This document shows, piece after piece, positions 34,829 to 43,673 of a DNA stretch of 64,000 bases. Both the position numbers and the translations under genes were made by a program. Numbering within the stretch: position 1 is the first letter of the stretch; every line of letters starts with the position of its first letter. Below the pieces are notes generated by a model. That model had not been told where the DNA came from, did not search any database, and was given only the letters and a program-made list of their open reading frames with translations. The stretch lies in assembly GCA_963811705.1 (NCBI GenBank), contig CAWESL010000013.1, forward strand, positions 69,880 through 133,879, written 5' to 3'. This stretch comes from DATJPR01 sp963811705 (GTDB lineage: Bacteria > Bacteroidota > Ignavibacteria > UBA10030 > UBA6906).

Positions 34829-35988
34829 GTTCGTGATTCTCGAGGTTGGTGAACGAAGACCAGGAGCGATATTGCCAGCGTCGTCAACACCAGCGACACC
34901 AGCAGCGGAAGCGATGGGGAAACCGTGTCCCACAGAATGCCTGTCATGAGCGACGATGGCAAGGCACACAACCCGACCACCATTTGAAACCCGCCGAGCG
35001 TGCTCGCCCGGAGGTCGGCCGGGGCAAGCTCGGAGACGAGGGCCTTCTGCACGGGTTCAATGGCAGCCTTATGCGTGCCGTAGAGCACGAACGCGATGAT
35101 CACCGTGACAACAGTTCGATCGAAAAGGAGCAGGCCGCAGACCGCCCCCCACAAGGCGAACGAAATTGCCAGAACGTTTCTCCGGCCGAGCGTGTCTGAA
35201 AGCCGTCCAAAGGGCAATGAGAGGATTGATGCCATCAGCGTGAAGAGCAGATACAACAGCGGCGTCATTGCCTGCGGGACGCCTCCGTCGACTGCGTACA
35301 ACATCAGAAAAGAGTAGCTGAACGCTGCGAGGGAGAAGAAGGCATTCAGGACGAGGAACACGGTGAAGTTCCGGTCCAGGTGTCGGAAGGAAAGTCCCTT
35401 GAAGATGGCCCCGCCGGCGACAGGCCGTTCCCGAATCCTCGCCATGACCAGGCCGACGGCCAACAACGAGGGTATTGCCGCGAGCATGAACAAGGTGCTG
35501 TATCCGAGATGCAGAAAACCCATGCAAAAGACGATGCCGAACACTGCGCCGAGGTTGTCCATCGAGCGGAGCAGGCCGAAATTCCTTCCGCGGTTGGCGG
35601 TCGTCGACGCATCCGCGACCATTGCATCGCGCGGCGATCCGCGCATCTTGCCGGCACGGTCCAGGACGCGGCATACGATCAACTGCGGCCAGGCAGCCGA
35701 CAGCGCGTAGCCAACCCGTGAGCCTGCCCCGAAAAGATACCCCAGCCAGATAAACACCTTCCTCTTTTTGAGGCGATCGGAGAGATATCCGGAGAATGCC
35801 TGCGAAATGGAGACGAGGGCTTCGCCGAGCCCGTCAATCAAGCCGAGCATTTGCTTGTTGGCGCCGAGCGACGAGACGAAGAACGGCCAGATCGGATAGA
35901 TCGCATCCGAGCCGAAATCGTTGAGGAACGACGCCGCAGCAAAGGTGCGAATCGTCGCTCGCGATTCTTTCTGGGGATCGTCGCTCAT
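34825..35988 (-). CDS. Major facilitator superfamily transporter inside the hyp operon
   Basis: 387 residues with twelve predicted membrane helices. The loop DRLKKRKVFIWLGY between helices 2 and 3 matches the MFS motif (GxLsDRxGRRxxl), and its second copy is GRLSDTLGRRNV. The start overlaps the CoA-binding protein stop by four bases (ATGA) and its stop overlaps hypE (GTGA), so it is translated as part of the hydrogenase-maturation operon. Substrate unknown; linkage to hydrogenase (for example as a metal or organic-acid carrier) is inference only. Confidence 0.9.
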   Translation of the reverse strand: MSDDPQKESRATIRTFAAASFLNDFGSDAIYPIWPFFVSSLGANKQMLGLIDGLGEALVSISQAFSGYLSDRLKKRKVFIWLGYLFGAGSRVGYALSAAWPQLIVCRVLDRAGKMRGSPRDAMVADASTTANRGRNFGLLRSMDNLGAVFGIVFCMGFLHLGYSTLFMLAAIPSLLAVGLVMARIRERPVAGGAIFKGLSFRHLDRNFTVFLVLNAFFSLAAFSYSFLMLYAVDGGVPQAMTPLLYLLFTLMASILSLPFGRLSDTLGRRNVLAISFALWGAVCGLLLFDRTVVTVIIAFVLYGTHKAAIEPVQKALVSELAPADLRASTLGGFQMVVGLCALPSSLMTGILWDTVSPSLPLLVSLVLTTLAISLLVFVHQPRESRT

Positions 35989-36464
35989 GGAATAGGGAAC
36001 TCGACATTTGGCACGCGCGGCAGCCGCCCTGTGAACTTGCGAAACCCCCGGTGCCAGGAATGTGGAAAGACGTCCTTTGCAAGGAACATCAGGAGGCATT
36101 CTCCGTGCAACGCAGACATCTGATGGTCGCGGCAGAATGCGACCGCTTCCTTCGAGTCGGCACCCTGTGCCATCCAGACATCCAGAATCCCGGAGGCAAA
36201 TGCTTCCTTCACGATGGCAATCGACTCCCCGGGCGGCACGACAACCACGATCCCGTCGATGTTCCCCTTGAGTTCTTTGACGGACCGCGCCATCGTGACC
36301 CCGTCGATGCTCCCGCCATCGCGGTTGACCGGCGTCACCGCGTAGCGGCGTTTCGCGAGCTCGCGATACAGCGTCGCACCGAAGCCCTGCCCGGACCGGG
36401 AGACGCCGATCACGGCGAGGCGGCGGAGACCGAGGAAGCGCGCAATGTTCTCACCCTTTTCCAT
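35985..36464 (-). CDS. CoA-binding-domain protein inside the hyp operon
   Basis: 159 residues of the CoA-binding (YccU-like/succinyl-CoA-synthetase alpha N-terminal) Rossmann fold. The nucleotide motif is LAVIGVSRSGQGFGATLY, followed by YAVTPVNRDGGSIDG and IVVVVPPGESIAIVKEA. A later DVWMAQGADSKEAVAFCRDH resembles the middle part of the family. No catalytic function is known for stand-alone members. It lies between hypD (12-base gap) and the MFS gene (4-base overlap). Confidence 0.88.
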   Translation of the reverse strand: MEKGENIARFLGLRRLAVIGVSRSGQGFGATLYRELAKRRYAVTPVNRDGGSIDGVTMARSVKELKGNIDGIVVVVPPGESIAIVKEAFASGILDVWMAQGADSKEAVAFCRDHQMSALHGECLLMFLAKDVFPHSWHRGFRKFTGRLPRVPNVEFPIP

Positions 36465-36476
36465 CTGATCACCTGT

Positions 36477-37568
36477 TCATTGTTCGGTCTTGCGAAAATG
36501 GTAATATGCCGCGCATGCGCCTTCCGACGAGACCATCGGAGCACCGAGCGGATGTTCGGGGTCGCACTCACGCCCGAAGGCCGGGCAATCATGCGGCTTC
36601 TTCATCCCCTGGAGGACCTCCCCTGCAATGCACAACGGAGACTCCCGCGTCGTAATGCCTTCGACACGGTATACCTTTTCGGCGTCGTATGCCGCAAAGA
36701 CCTCCCGGAGACGGTAACCGCTCATCGGTATCGTTCCGATGCCGCGCCATTTCCGGTCGACGATTTCAAACACTTCGGTGATGATCGACTTTGCCTGGGG
36801 GTTTCCTTCCGGCCGGACGACACGCGCATATTCGTTTTCCACGATGGATTTCCCCTGTTCGAGCTGGGACACCGTCATGGCGATCCCCTGCAGTAAATCA
36901 AGCGGCTCAAAGCCCGTGACAACGATGGGCACGCCGTATCGCTTCGCGAGCGGATGATATTCCCCTGTTCCCATGACCGCACAGACGTGTCCTGCGGCAA
37001 GAAATCCCTGCACCCGGTTGTTGGGCGAACCCAGGATGGCGCTCATTGCCGGCGGGACGAGGACATGCGAGACAAGCATGGAAAAATTGCGGACCCCGAG
37101 CTTGTGCGCCTGGAACACTGCCATCGCATTCGGCGGCGCTGTCGTCTCGAATCCCACTGCGAAGAACACGATCTGTTTGTCCGGATGTTGTTGCGCGATC
37201 TTGACCGCGTCGAGCGGGGAATAGACCATGCGGACGTTTCCCCGTTCGGCCTTGACGGAAAGAAGGTCCTTCTCCGTCCCCGGCACCCGCATCATGTCCC
37301 CGAACGATGTGAAGATGACATCGTCGCGGGAAGCGATGGCAATCGCTTTGTCGATCATCTCAAGGGGGGTGACGCAAACCGGACAACCCGGTCCGTGAAC
37401 GAGCTCGAGGGAGTCGGGAAGGAGTTCTTCGATGCCGTACTTCACAATCGTGTGCGTTTGCCCGCCGCAGATCTCCATGATCGTCCAGGGCCGGGTCGTA
37501 ATGGCGCGAATTTGCGCCGCCACCTTTTCGGCCTTCTCACGATCGCGATATTCGTCTACAAAGCGCAT
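36477..37568 (-). CDS. hypD: Hydrogenase formation protein HypD
   Basis: 363 residues. Signatures are MEICGGQTHTIVKYGI, LVHGPGCPVCVTP and, near the C-terminus, RECDPEHPLGAPMVSSEGAC. HypD carries a [4Fe-4S] cluster and works with HypC to assemble the Fe(CN)2CO moiety of the hydrogenase active site. The start codon (MRFVDEYRD) is standard. Upstream is a 218-base repeat-filled gap before hypC, the largest break in the operon. Confidence 0.97.
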   Translation of the reverse strand: MRFVDEYRDREKAEKVAAQIRAITTRPWTIMEICGGQTHTIVKYGIEELLPDSLELVHGPGCPVCVTPLEMIDKAIAIASRDDVIFTSFGDMMRVPGTEKDLLSVKAERGNVRMVYSPLDAVKIAQQHPDKQIVFFAVGFETTAPPNAMAVFQAHKLGVRNFSMLVSHVLVPPAMSAILGSPNNRVQGFLAAGHVCAVMGTGEYHPLAKRYGVPIVVTGFEPLDLLQGIAMTVSQLEQGKSIVENEYARVVRPEGNPQAKSIITEVFEIVDRKWRGIGTIPMSGYRLREVFAAYDAEKVYRVEGITTRESPLCIAGEVLQGMKKPHDCPAFGRECDPEHPLGAPMVSSEGACAAYYHFRKTEQ

Positions 37569-37786
37569 GCGGTCAGTTGACAGTTGACAGTATACAGCAG
37601 ACAGTCGACAGCAGCCAGTTTGCAGTTCCCATATCCATGGTCACAGTCCCCAAGTCTCGGAGTCTCACAGAGTCCCAAAGTCCCTGAGCCCTCTAAAGCT
37701 GACTGAACTAAGAATTCTGAATTCTTCGTTCTTAATTCTTAATTCCTTCGGCCCCCCCTCTCCCTTTCTCCCATCCCCGCTTCTCT
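37569..37786. repeat. Heptad tandem repeats between hypD and hypC
   Basis: Three adjoining repeat blocks fill this gap. From about 37574 there are eight consecutive 7-base units, each beginning with CAG (for example CAGTTGA, CAGTTGA, CAGTATA, CAGCAGA). Next is a block with AGTC at intervals of mostly 8 bases (about 37643-37683). From about 37713 there are five heptads with the core TTCTT (AATTCTG, AATTCTT and variants). The rest is pyrimidine-rich. No ORF with support is present. The repeats split the hyp operon, so they probably lie in the untranslated part of a transcript. Confidence 0.75.
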
Positions 37787-38038
37787 CTATTCCCCCTTCC
37801 CCTCGCCATCGTCGAACTCTCCCAATTCTTTCAACAAGCGCAACGTTTCCAGCGCCTCGTTCTCGTCCACCGTGTTGAGAGCGAAACCCACATGAACAAT
37901 GACATAATCCCCTTCCCTCACCCCCGGGACCCATTCAAGACAAATTTCCTTCGTCACACCGGCAAAACTCACGGTTCCCATCACCGGATCAACGGCCCGG
38001 TCGATGGAAAGCACTTTTCCCGGAACTGCAAGACACAT
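37787..38038 (-). CDS. hypC: Hydrogenase assembly chaperone HypC
   Basis: 83 residues, beginning MCLAVPGKVLSID, the family signature in which Cys2 is essential. EGDYVIVHVGFALNTVDENE is the conserved second half. HypC shuttles the iron centre from HypD to the immature large subunit HoxH. The C-terminal 12 residues (EFDDGEGKGE) are acidic and unusually Gly-rich. The ribosome site AGAAGG lies 8 bases upstream of the ATG. Its start is 27 bases after the hypF stop. Confidence 0.97.
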   Translation of the reverse strand: MCLAVPGKVLSIDRAVDPVMGTVSFAGVTKEICLEWVPGVREGDYVIVHVGFALNTVDENEALETLRLLKELGEFDDGEGKGE

Positions 38039-38065
38039 AACGGATTCCTTCTGAGAATCGCTCGC

Positions 38066-40372
38066 TCAACGAGCGAGCGTCTGAAGCACCAGCGCCGCGT
38101 ACATTTGCCCGAGAGAAACACCGCCGTCGTTCGGCGGCACGCGCTGATGCCAGTACGGGCTGAACCCGTGTTCCCGGAGCATCCCGACGGTGAGCTTCGT
38201 CAGCAGTGCATTTTGAAAGCACCCGCCGCTGAGCACCACGCGTTGCAGGCCGATGTTCATCGCGACGTCGACGATCGCCCGGGCCAGTGTCCGATGGAAG
38301 CCGTGGGCGACAACCGCGACAGGCGTGTTCCGCTTGATCGCCTCGAGCATTTGCCGGACGGTCGGAATCCAGTCCAGGATGAGCCCCGGAGTCGCGTTTG
38401 CGTCGATTTCAGCATTCGCGATCAAGGGCAGCGGAAACGTGGCGCCCGAGTCCACCGACGTGGCAAGCCACTCCAGTTCCATTGCCGCCTGTCCCTCGAA
38501 TGAATTTCGCTGCCGGACCCCCAGGAGCGATGCGACGCCGTCAAACAATCGTCCCGCACTCGTTGTTCGCGCCGCGTTAATCCCGCGTTCGATCGCCCGG
38601 TGGACAAGTCGGACTTCTTCCTTGCTCCACTCGGCAAAGCAGGGAAGGCCTGCAAAACCCGTCTCATCACCCTGGGACAATTCGGCGACCATGCCTGCGG
38701 CTGAGCGCCGGGGCTCGCGGACGGCTGCATCACCGCCCGGAAGCAGAAAGGGACGGATCGTCGCGACCCTGCGCGAACCTTGTCTGCCCACCACCAGGAA
38801 TTCGCCTCCCCAGATCGTCCCATCGTCTCCCCAACCTGTACCATCCCACGAAACTCCGAGAACATCTTCCGTCAGGTTATGCTCGGCCATGCATGCCGCG
38901 ATATGCGCGTGATGATGTTGGACCTTCTTCACGGGCAATCCCAATGCTCCAGCTTCCGCTGTTGAAATGTAGTCAGGATGCTTGTCAGCCACAACAGCCG
39001 TGGGAACAAGCTGATAGAGCCGGATAAAATCCTTGATTGTCGTGCGGAAAGAAACAAGCGACTGCTCCGTCTCAAGATCCCCGAGGTGCTGACTGATAAA
39101 AATCGCGTTGCGCCGCGCGACTGCGACGGTGTTTTTCAAATGTCCGCCGACCGCAATGGCATCGGGAAGCGGCTCCGACACCGTGACCGGTAACGGCGCG
39201 TATCCGCGCGAGCGCCGGAGCACCATCTCCCGGTCGAGCAGCACGCGCACGACCGAATCATCGACAGCACGGACGATCGGGCGGTTATGCACAAGGAAGC
39301 AATCGGCGATGCCGGCGAGCCGTTCGAGCGCCTCATGCTCGTCGATGCAAATCGGTTCATCGGTGAGGTTCCCACTGGTCGCGACGACCGGGCGTCCCAC
39401 CATTCGAAGCAGGAGATGATGTAGCGGCGTATACGGGAGCATGACGCCGAGATACGGATTGCCGGGGGCAACATTGGCGGCGATCCGCGATGGAGTGCCG
39501 TCCTCCGCTCTTTTCTTCAAAAGAACAATAGGAGATTCGGGCGAACGGAGGAGGCGTTCGTCGAGCGCCGACACGATGCATGCATCGCGCACGAACGGCA
39601 TGTCGGGCACCATGATCGCAAGCGGTTTTTCCTCGCGTCGTTTCCGCGCGCGCAACGTTGCAACCGCACCCGCGTTGGTGGCATCCACCATCAGGTGAAA
39701 ACCGCCGAGTCCTTTGAGCGCGACGACATTGCCTGCACGCAATGCATCGCTTACGCCCTTCAGCGCCCGCTCGTGTGACGCGAGCGGGGATCCCCCGGCA
39801 TCCCACATCTCGATCTGCGGCCCGCAGTCCGGACAGGCATTCGGCTGTGCATGAAATCGCCTGTCGCGGGGATCCTCGTATTCCTTCCTGCACGCATCGC
39901 ACATGCGAAAGGCGTCCATCGAAGTATTCGGTCGATCATAGGGCAGCGATCGAATGATCGTGAACCGCGGCCCGCAGTTCGTGCAATTGGTGAACGGGTA
40001 TCCGAAACGACGGTTGCCAGGGTCGGATATTTCGGCAAGACACTCCGGGCACGTCGCGATGTCAGGCGACACAAACGCTGACACCTCCCCGCTTTCGTCG
40101 CTTTCGCGTATTGCAAAGGAGGAATACCCGGCACTGTCCAGGTAGGAGAATTCGAAACTCTGAATGAACGCCCGGGAAGGTTTTTCCGGTTGGATACGGA
40201 GAAGGAAGCGTTCGACCTCGCGATCCTCCCCTTCCGCATCGATCACGACACCGGACGTTGCATTCATCACCCACCCGGAGAGGCGATGCTCACCGGCAAG
40301 CCGGTAGATATAGGGTCGGAAGCCGACACCCTGGACAGCGCCACGGATCTCGATGCGTACACGTTTCGGCAT
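38066..40372 (-). CDS. hypF: Carbamoyltransferase HypF
   Basis: 768 residues from the ATG at 40372. Domains in order: acylphosphatase (GAVQGVGFRPYIYRL, about residues 10-20), two C-x2-C-x18-C-x2-C zinc motifs (CPECLAEI to CTNCGPRF, CDACRKEY to CPDCGPQI), a YrdC-like domain, and a Kae1-like carbamoyltransferase domain (HHHAHIAACMAEH). HypF makes the thiocyanate precursor on HypE from carbamoyl phosphate. Length is normal. ATG 40405 is in frame and may be used; neither site has a clear Shine-Dalgarno sequence. Confidence 0.97.
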   Translation of the reverse strand: MPKRVRIEIRGAVQGVGFRPYIYRLAGEHRLSGWVMNATSGVVIDAEGEDREVERFLLRIQPEKPSRAFIQSFEFSYLDSAGYSSFAIRESDESGEVSAFVSPDIATCPECLAEISDPGNRRFGYPFTNCTNCGPRFTIIRSLPYDRPNTSMDAFRMCDACRKEYEDPRDRRFHAQPNACPDCGPQIEMWDAGGSPLASHERALKGVSDALRAGNVVALKGLGGFHLMVDATNAGAVATLRARKRREEKPLAIMVPDMPFVRDACIVSALDERLLRSPESPIVLLKKRAEDGTPSRIAANVAPGNPYLGVMLPYTPLHHLLLRMVGRPVVATSGNLTDEPICIDEHEALERLAGIADCFLVHNRPIVRAVDDSVVRVLLDREMVLRRSRGYAPLPVTVSEPLPDAIAVGGHLKNTVAVARRNAIFISQHLGDLETEQSLVSFRTTIKDFIRLYQLVPTAVVADKHPDYISTAEAGALGLPVKKVQHHHAHIAACMAEHNLTEDVLGVSWDGTGWGDDGTIWGGEFLVVGRQGSRRVATIRPFLLPGGDAAVREPRRSAAGMVAELSQGDETGFAGLPCFAEWSKEEVRLVHRAIERGINAARTTSAGRLFDGVASLLGVRQRNSFEGQAAMELEWLATSVDSGATFPLPLIANAEIDANATPGLILDWIPTVRQMLEAIKRNTPVAVVAHGFHRTLARAIVDVAMNIGLQRVVLSGGCFQNALLTKLTVGMLREHGFSPYWHQRVPPNDGGVSLGQMYAALVLQTLAR

Positions 40373-40466
40373 TGGAGGAGTTCTGGAGAGGCACGACTTG
40401 CTCATCCCGGCGCGGGATGATGGGGCAGAGTAAGGATTTTCTCGGAGAGTTGCTACGATGACTCGC

Positions 40467-40913
40467 TCAATCCGGGGACCAGCCGGTCACCAATCGTCTC
40501 ACGAGAGAGACGCATTCGTCGATGGCCACTTGCGTTGCGGGGGAGACACTGTCGGAGAAGGAAAAATCACTTGCGGGTATTCCGATCAGATAGACGCTGC
40601 GAGGAACGTTCCTGTACAGCGAACTACACAGCGCGAGGAGCTGGGAGGGAGAAAAGAGATGCGACTCGACGGGAGGAACCGGGACGGAATCGCCGATGGC
40701 GGTGCACACAAGTTCCTCAGTCCCCGCCGCAGCATCAAGAAAGATGACCAGCTGGCGGTGGGAAATGGACTCCGCGATCTCCGGCTGAATGTCGTGCGTG
40801 ATGAGCACATCGACGTCAGGCATCGTCTCCTGCACCCGTTGCGCGGCGATGACGCCGGCGGCATCGTCGCCCCGCAATGTGTTGCCATACCCGATCACCA
40901 GCGGCGGCATCAT
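40467..40913 (-). CDS. Hydrogenase maturation endopeptidase (HoxW-like)
   Basis: 148 residues. The N-terminus MMPPLVIGYGNTLRGDDAAG matches the family motif GxGNxLxxDDGxG, with Asp16 or Asp17 and Asp61 (in IFLDAAAG) as candidate nickel ligands. These proteases trim the C-terminal extension of the large subunit after nickel is inserted. The expected substrate is HoxH, immediately upstream; its stop overlaps this ATG by four bases. The sequence falls in the HyaD/HoxW type; hoxW is likely but not certain. Confidence 0.92.
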   Translation of the reverse strand: MMPPLVIGYGNTLRGDDAAGVIAAQRVQETMPDVDVLITHDIQPEIAESISHRQLVIFLDAAAGTEELVCTAIGDSVPVPPVESHLFSPSQLLALCSSLYRNVPRSVYLIGIPASDFSFSDSVSPATQVAIDECVSLVRRLVTGWSPD

Positions 40914-42337
40914 CGCACGCGTTCATCCAGCATGCGGTCGGCGCTATCGACAACCTGGACATGGAGCGGCATGCTTCCGATCGCGTGAGTAGAGCAGGAC
41001 AGGCACGGGTCGAAACACCGGATCCCCGCCTCGATGCGGTTCAGCAGGCCTTCCGTGATCTTCACCCCGTCCAGATACTGAACGGCCAGTTGTCGGACGG
41101 TCCGGTTCATGGCAAGATTGTTTTGCGCCGTGGCAATCAAGAGGTCGACATGCTGTAGCACACCGTCCTCATTGACCCAGTACTCGTGGAAGAGCGTTCC
41201 GCGCGGCGCTTCGCTCGCTCCCACCCCGTGATCGCGATTGATCATGGCGCGCGACCGGACTTTCGTGCCCAGGAGCGCCGGATGGTGAAGGAGTTGTTCG
41301 ACCATTTCGACCGCGAACAAGAGCTCGATCAGCCGGGCATAATGATAGTAGAAGGAATTGTTGACGACGCCCTCTTCGCCCGCGAGCGTTTTGAAGCGCT
41401 TCCGTTCTTCCTCCGCGAGGGGGGTCGGGATGTAATCGCAGATGTTCACCCGGGCGAGGGGTCCGACCCTGTACATCCCCTTGGGATATCCCATCGGCTT
41501 ATAGTACGGGAATTTGAGATAGGACCACGACTCCGTCGCTTCGCCGAAGTGCTGGCGGTAATCGGCCGGTTCGATCTTGTCATCGAGGATATTCCCGCCG
41601 CTGTCCATAACGCGGAGCGCCCCGTCGTAATACTCGAGCGCGCCGTCTTTCGCGACAAGACCCATAAAGAGGGAACGGAAATTCCCGAAATTCGGGATGT
41701 CCTTTTCAAGCCGGGCGTGGATGGTTTTCAGCCGCTCCAGCGCAAGAAGCGATGTTTCCTTCGCCTCCGGGATCCAGGCGAGCAGGGTGTCGCGCCTTGC
41801 CGCTTCAAACGGTTCGCGGACGCCACCTGCGACGGCCCAGGGCGTGTGGATCTTTCTGCTCCCGAGGATCTCGATGATTTCCTGCCCGAATTTCCTCAGG
41901 CGAATTCCCCGGCGGGCAAATTCCTTGTCCTTCTCAATGAGGCCGAACACATTGCGCACGGCGGGATCGCTGTCGAAACCCAGAAGGAAATCCGGCGACG
42001 AAAGGTGGAAGAAACTCAGCGCGTGGGATTGGATCCATTGCGCCAGGGTAATGATGCGGCGCAGGACCTCCGCCGTTTCCGGAATGCCGACCGCGAGGAT
42101 TGCGTCTCCCGCTTTGGCGGACGTAATCAGGTGACTTGTGGGGCAGATGCCGCAGATGCGTGACGTGATCCCGCCCATCTCCCACATCAGACGGCCTTCA
42201 CAAAACTTCTCGAAGCCGCGGAATTCGTTCACATGAAACCGCGCATCTTCCACCGACCCGTCGTCGTTCATCCGGATGGTGATCTTTGCATGGCCTTCGA
42301 TACGGGTTACGGGCGCGATGGTGATTGTTCTCGACAT
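40910..42337 (-). CDS. hoxH: Bidirectional [NiFe]-hydrogenase large subunit HoxH
   Basis: 475 residues. The proximal Ni-binding motif is RICGICPTSHLITSAKAGD (near residues 60-80), and the distal motif is CFDPCLSCSTHAIGSMPLHV near the C-terminus. The proteolytic cut would fall after the His of DPCLSCSTH, removing about 24 residues (AIGSMPLHV to DERVR). The organisation as HoxEFUYH assigns it to the group 3d, NAD-reducing type. The active site holds the NiFe(CN)2CO centre built by HypABCDEF. Confidence 0.97.
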   Translation of the reverse strand: MSRTITIAPVTRIEGHAKITIRMNDDGSVEDARFHVNEFRGFEKFCEGRLMWEMGGITSRICGICPTSHLITSAKAGDAILAVGIPETAEVLRRIITLAQWIQSHALSFFHLSSPDFLLGFDSDPAVRNVFGLIEKDKEFARRGIRLRKFGQEIIEILGSRKIHTPWAVAGGVREPFEAARRDTLLAWIPEAKETSLLALERLKTIHARLEKDIPNFGNFRSLFMGLVAKDGALEYYDGALRVMDSGGNILDDKIEPADYRQHFGEATESWSYLKFPYYKPMGYPKGMYRVGPLARVNICDYIPTPLAEEERKRFKTLAGEEGVVNNSFYYHYARLIELLFAVEMVEQLLHHPALLGTKVRSRAMINRDHGVGASEAPRGTLFHEYWVNEDGVLQHVDLLIATAQNNLAMNRTVRQLAVQYLDGVKITEGLLNRIEAGIRCFDPCLSCSTHAIGSMPLHVQVVDSADRMLDERVR

Positions 42338-42380
42338 TCGATCCTCGAAAAATGATCAGCGAACGGCCGCCGTTCGGCGG

Positions 42381-42917
42381 TCATCCGTACCGGAGATACA
42401 CCGGGGAGAACGCAGGCATTCTTCCTGCCAGAAGTTCCTGGATGGCAAACCAGATGGTATCGGCCGTGGGTGGACAACCGTGGATATACGCGTCGACCGT
42501 AATGATCTCGTGGAGCGGGCGCGCAGTCGTCAGCAGTTCCGCGATCGTCGGATAGTCTCTCGGTATCTGGGGGGTGACGTCGGCCAGTTCCACATACGCC
42601 CGGTTGAGCACGACGTCGAGGTCGTGGGCGTTGCGAAGGGCGGTCACGTTTCCGGAAACGGCACAGTCGCCGAAGGAGACGACGAACCGCGAGTTCCGCC
42701 GGATCTTCTTTGCTTCTTCTTCATTCTCATTGTTGGTCACGGCCCCTTCCACCAGCGCCACATCCACATCCCGCGGGAACTCCTTGATGTCCGCGAGAGG
42801 CGAGTAGACAAGTTCGATCTTGCCTGCGAGCTCGATCAGGCGTTCGTCCATGTCGAGAAACGACATATGGCACCCCGAACATCCGCCCAGCCAGGCTGTT
42901 GCGACCTTCGGTTTCAT
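42381..42917 (-). CDS. hoxY: Bidirectional [NiFe]-hydrogenase small subunit HoxY
   Basis: 178 residues from ATG 42917, preceded by AGGAG at 42928-42932; an upstream ATG at 42944 lacks such a site. The start KVATAWLGGCSGCHMSFLDM is the typical HoxY N-terminus (electron-transfer cysteines of the proximal cluster). Further cysteines are FGDCAVSGN and HGCPPTAD. It carries the proximal [4Fe-4S] cluster that relays electrons from HoxH to HoxU. Confidence 0.95.
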   Translation of the reverse strand: MKPKVATAWLGGCSGCHMSFLDMDERLIELAGKIELVYSPLADIKEFPRDVDVALVEGAVTNNENEEEAKKIRRNSRFVVSFGDCAVSGNVTALRNAHDLDVVLNRAYVELADVTPQIPRDYPTIAELLTTARPLHEIITVDAYIHGCPPTADTIWFAIQELLAGRMPAFSPVYLRYG

Positions 42918-42930
42918 CGGTTCGCGGCTC

Positions 42931-43662
42931 CTATTCATCTTCATGGGTGTTGATCCACTCGCGTTTCAGGCGCGCAGTGACGATGTACTTCAGGAAATCC
43001 GTCTGCTTTTCCATCTCGGCGACGTTTTCTCCCTTGGCGATCAACGCTCCGGTCGGACAGACGCGGACGCATTTCCCGCACGCCGTGCAGGATTCGGACT
43101 CGCCCCAGGGCTGGTTCAGATCAGCGATGATCGTACAATCGATGCCCCGGTTCGCGATGTCCCACACATGAGCCCCTTCCACCTCGTGGCATACCCGGAC
43201 GCAGCGGTTGCAGAGAACGCAGCGGTTATGGTCGAGAATGAAATCTTTGTGCGTGGCATCGAGGGTCTTCCTCGGGTAGAGGTATGGAAACCGGGTGTGC
43301 GTGAGTCCGACTTCGTAGGCAAGATTCTGCAGCTCGCAGTGATTGTTCACGATACAGACGGCACACTGGTGGTTTCCTTCCGACGCCAGGAGCTCGAGGA
43401 TGGTCCGGCGGTGACGTTGGAGGCGTTCCGTGTTGGTGCGGACGACCATCCCCTCCTGCGGCCGCGTGGTGCATGCGGGGAACAACTTTGTCGACCCTTC
43501 GATCTCCACCAGGCACAACCGGCACGCGCCCACATCGGAAAGGCCGTCAAGATGACAGAGCGTCGGGATCCGGATTCCGTGCTGGCCGGCAATTTCCAGA
43601 ATGGACTCGTCGTCGTTCCCGCTGAGCTGCTCGCCATCGATGGTAAGCGTGAGAATTGCCAT
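42931..43662 (-). CDS. hoxU: NAD-reducing hydrogenase diaphorase subunit HoxU
   Basis: 243 residues, resembling the N-terminal part of NuoG. In order: a plant-type [2Fe-2S] ferredoxin fold (GIRIPTLCHLDGLSDVGACR), a His-Cys [4Fe-4S] segment (EGNHQCAVCIVNNHCELQ), and two ferredoxin-like [4Fe-4S] motifs (NRCVLCNRCVRVCHE, SCTACGKCVRVCPTGALIA). It links HoxF to HoxY. The start has a CAGGAA site; its TAG overlaps the upstream region of hoxY. Confidence 0.96.
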   Translation of the reverse strand: MAILTLTIDGEQLSGNDDESILEIAGQHGIRIPTLCHLDGLSDVGACRLCLVEIEGSTKLFPACTTRPQEGMVVRTNTERLQRHRRTILELLASEGNHQCAVCIVNNHCELQNLAYEVGLTHTRFPYLYPRKTLDATHKDFILDHNRCVLCNRCVRVCHEVEGAHVWDIANRGIDCTIIADLNQPWGESESCTACGKCVRVCPTGALIAKGENVAEMEKQTDFLKYIVTARLKREWINTHEDE

Positions 43663-43673
43663 GAGCGTTCCTG

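Noticed and set aside
37574..37750. Possible CRISPR array
   Set aside because: The units are only 7-8 bases long with no unique spacers; no cas genes are present.
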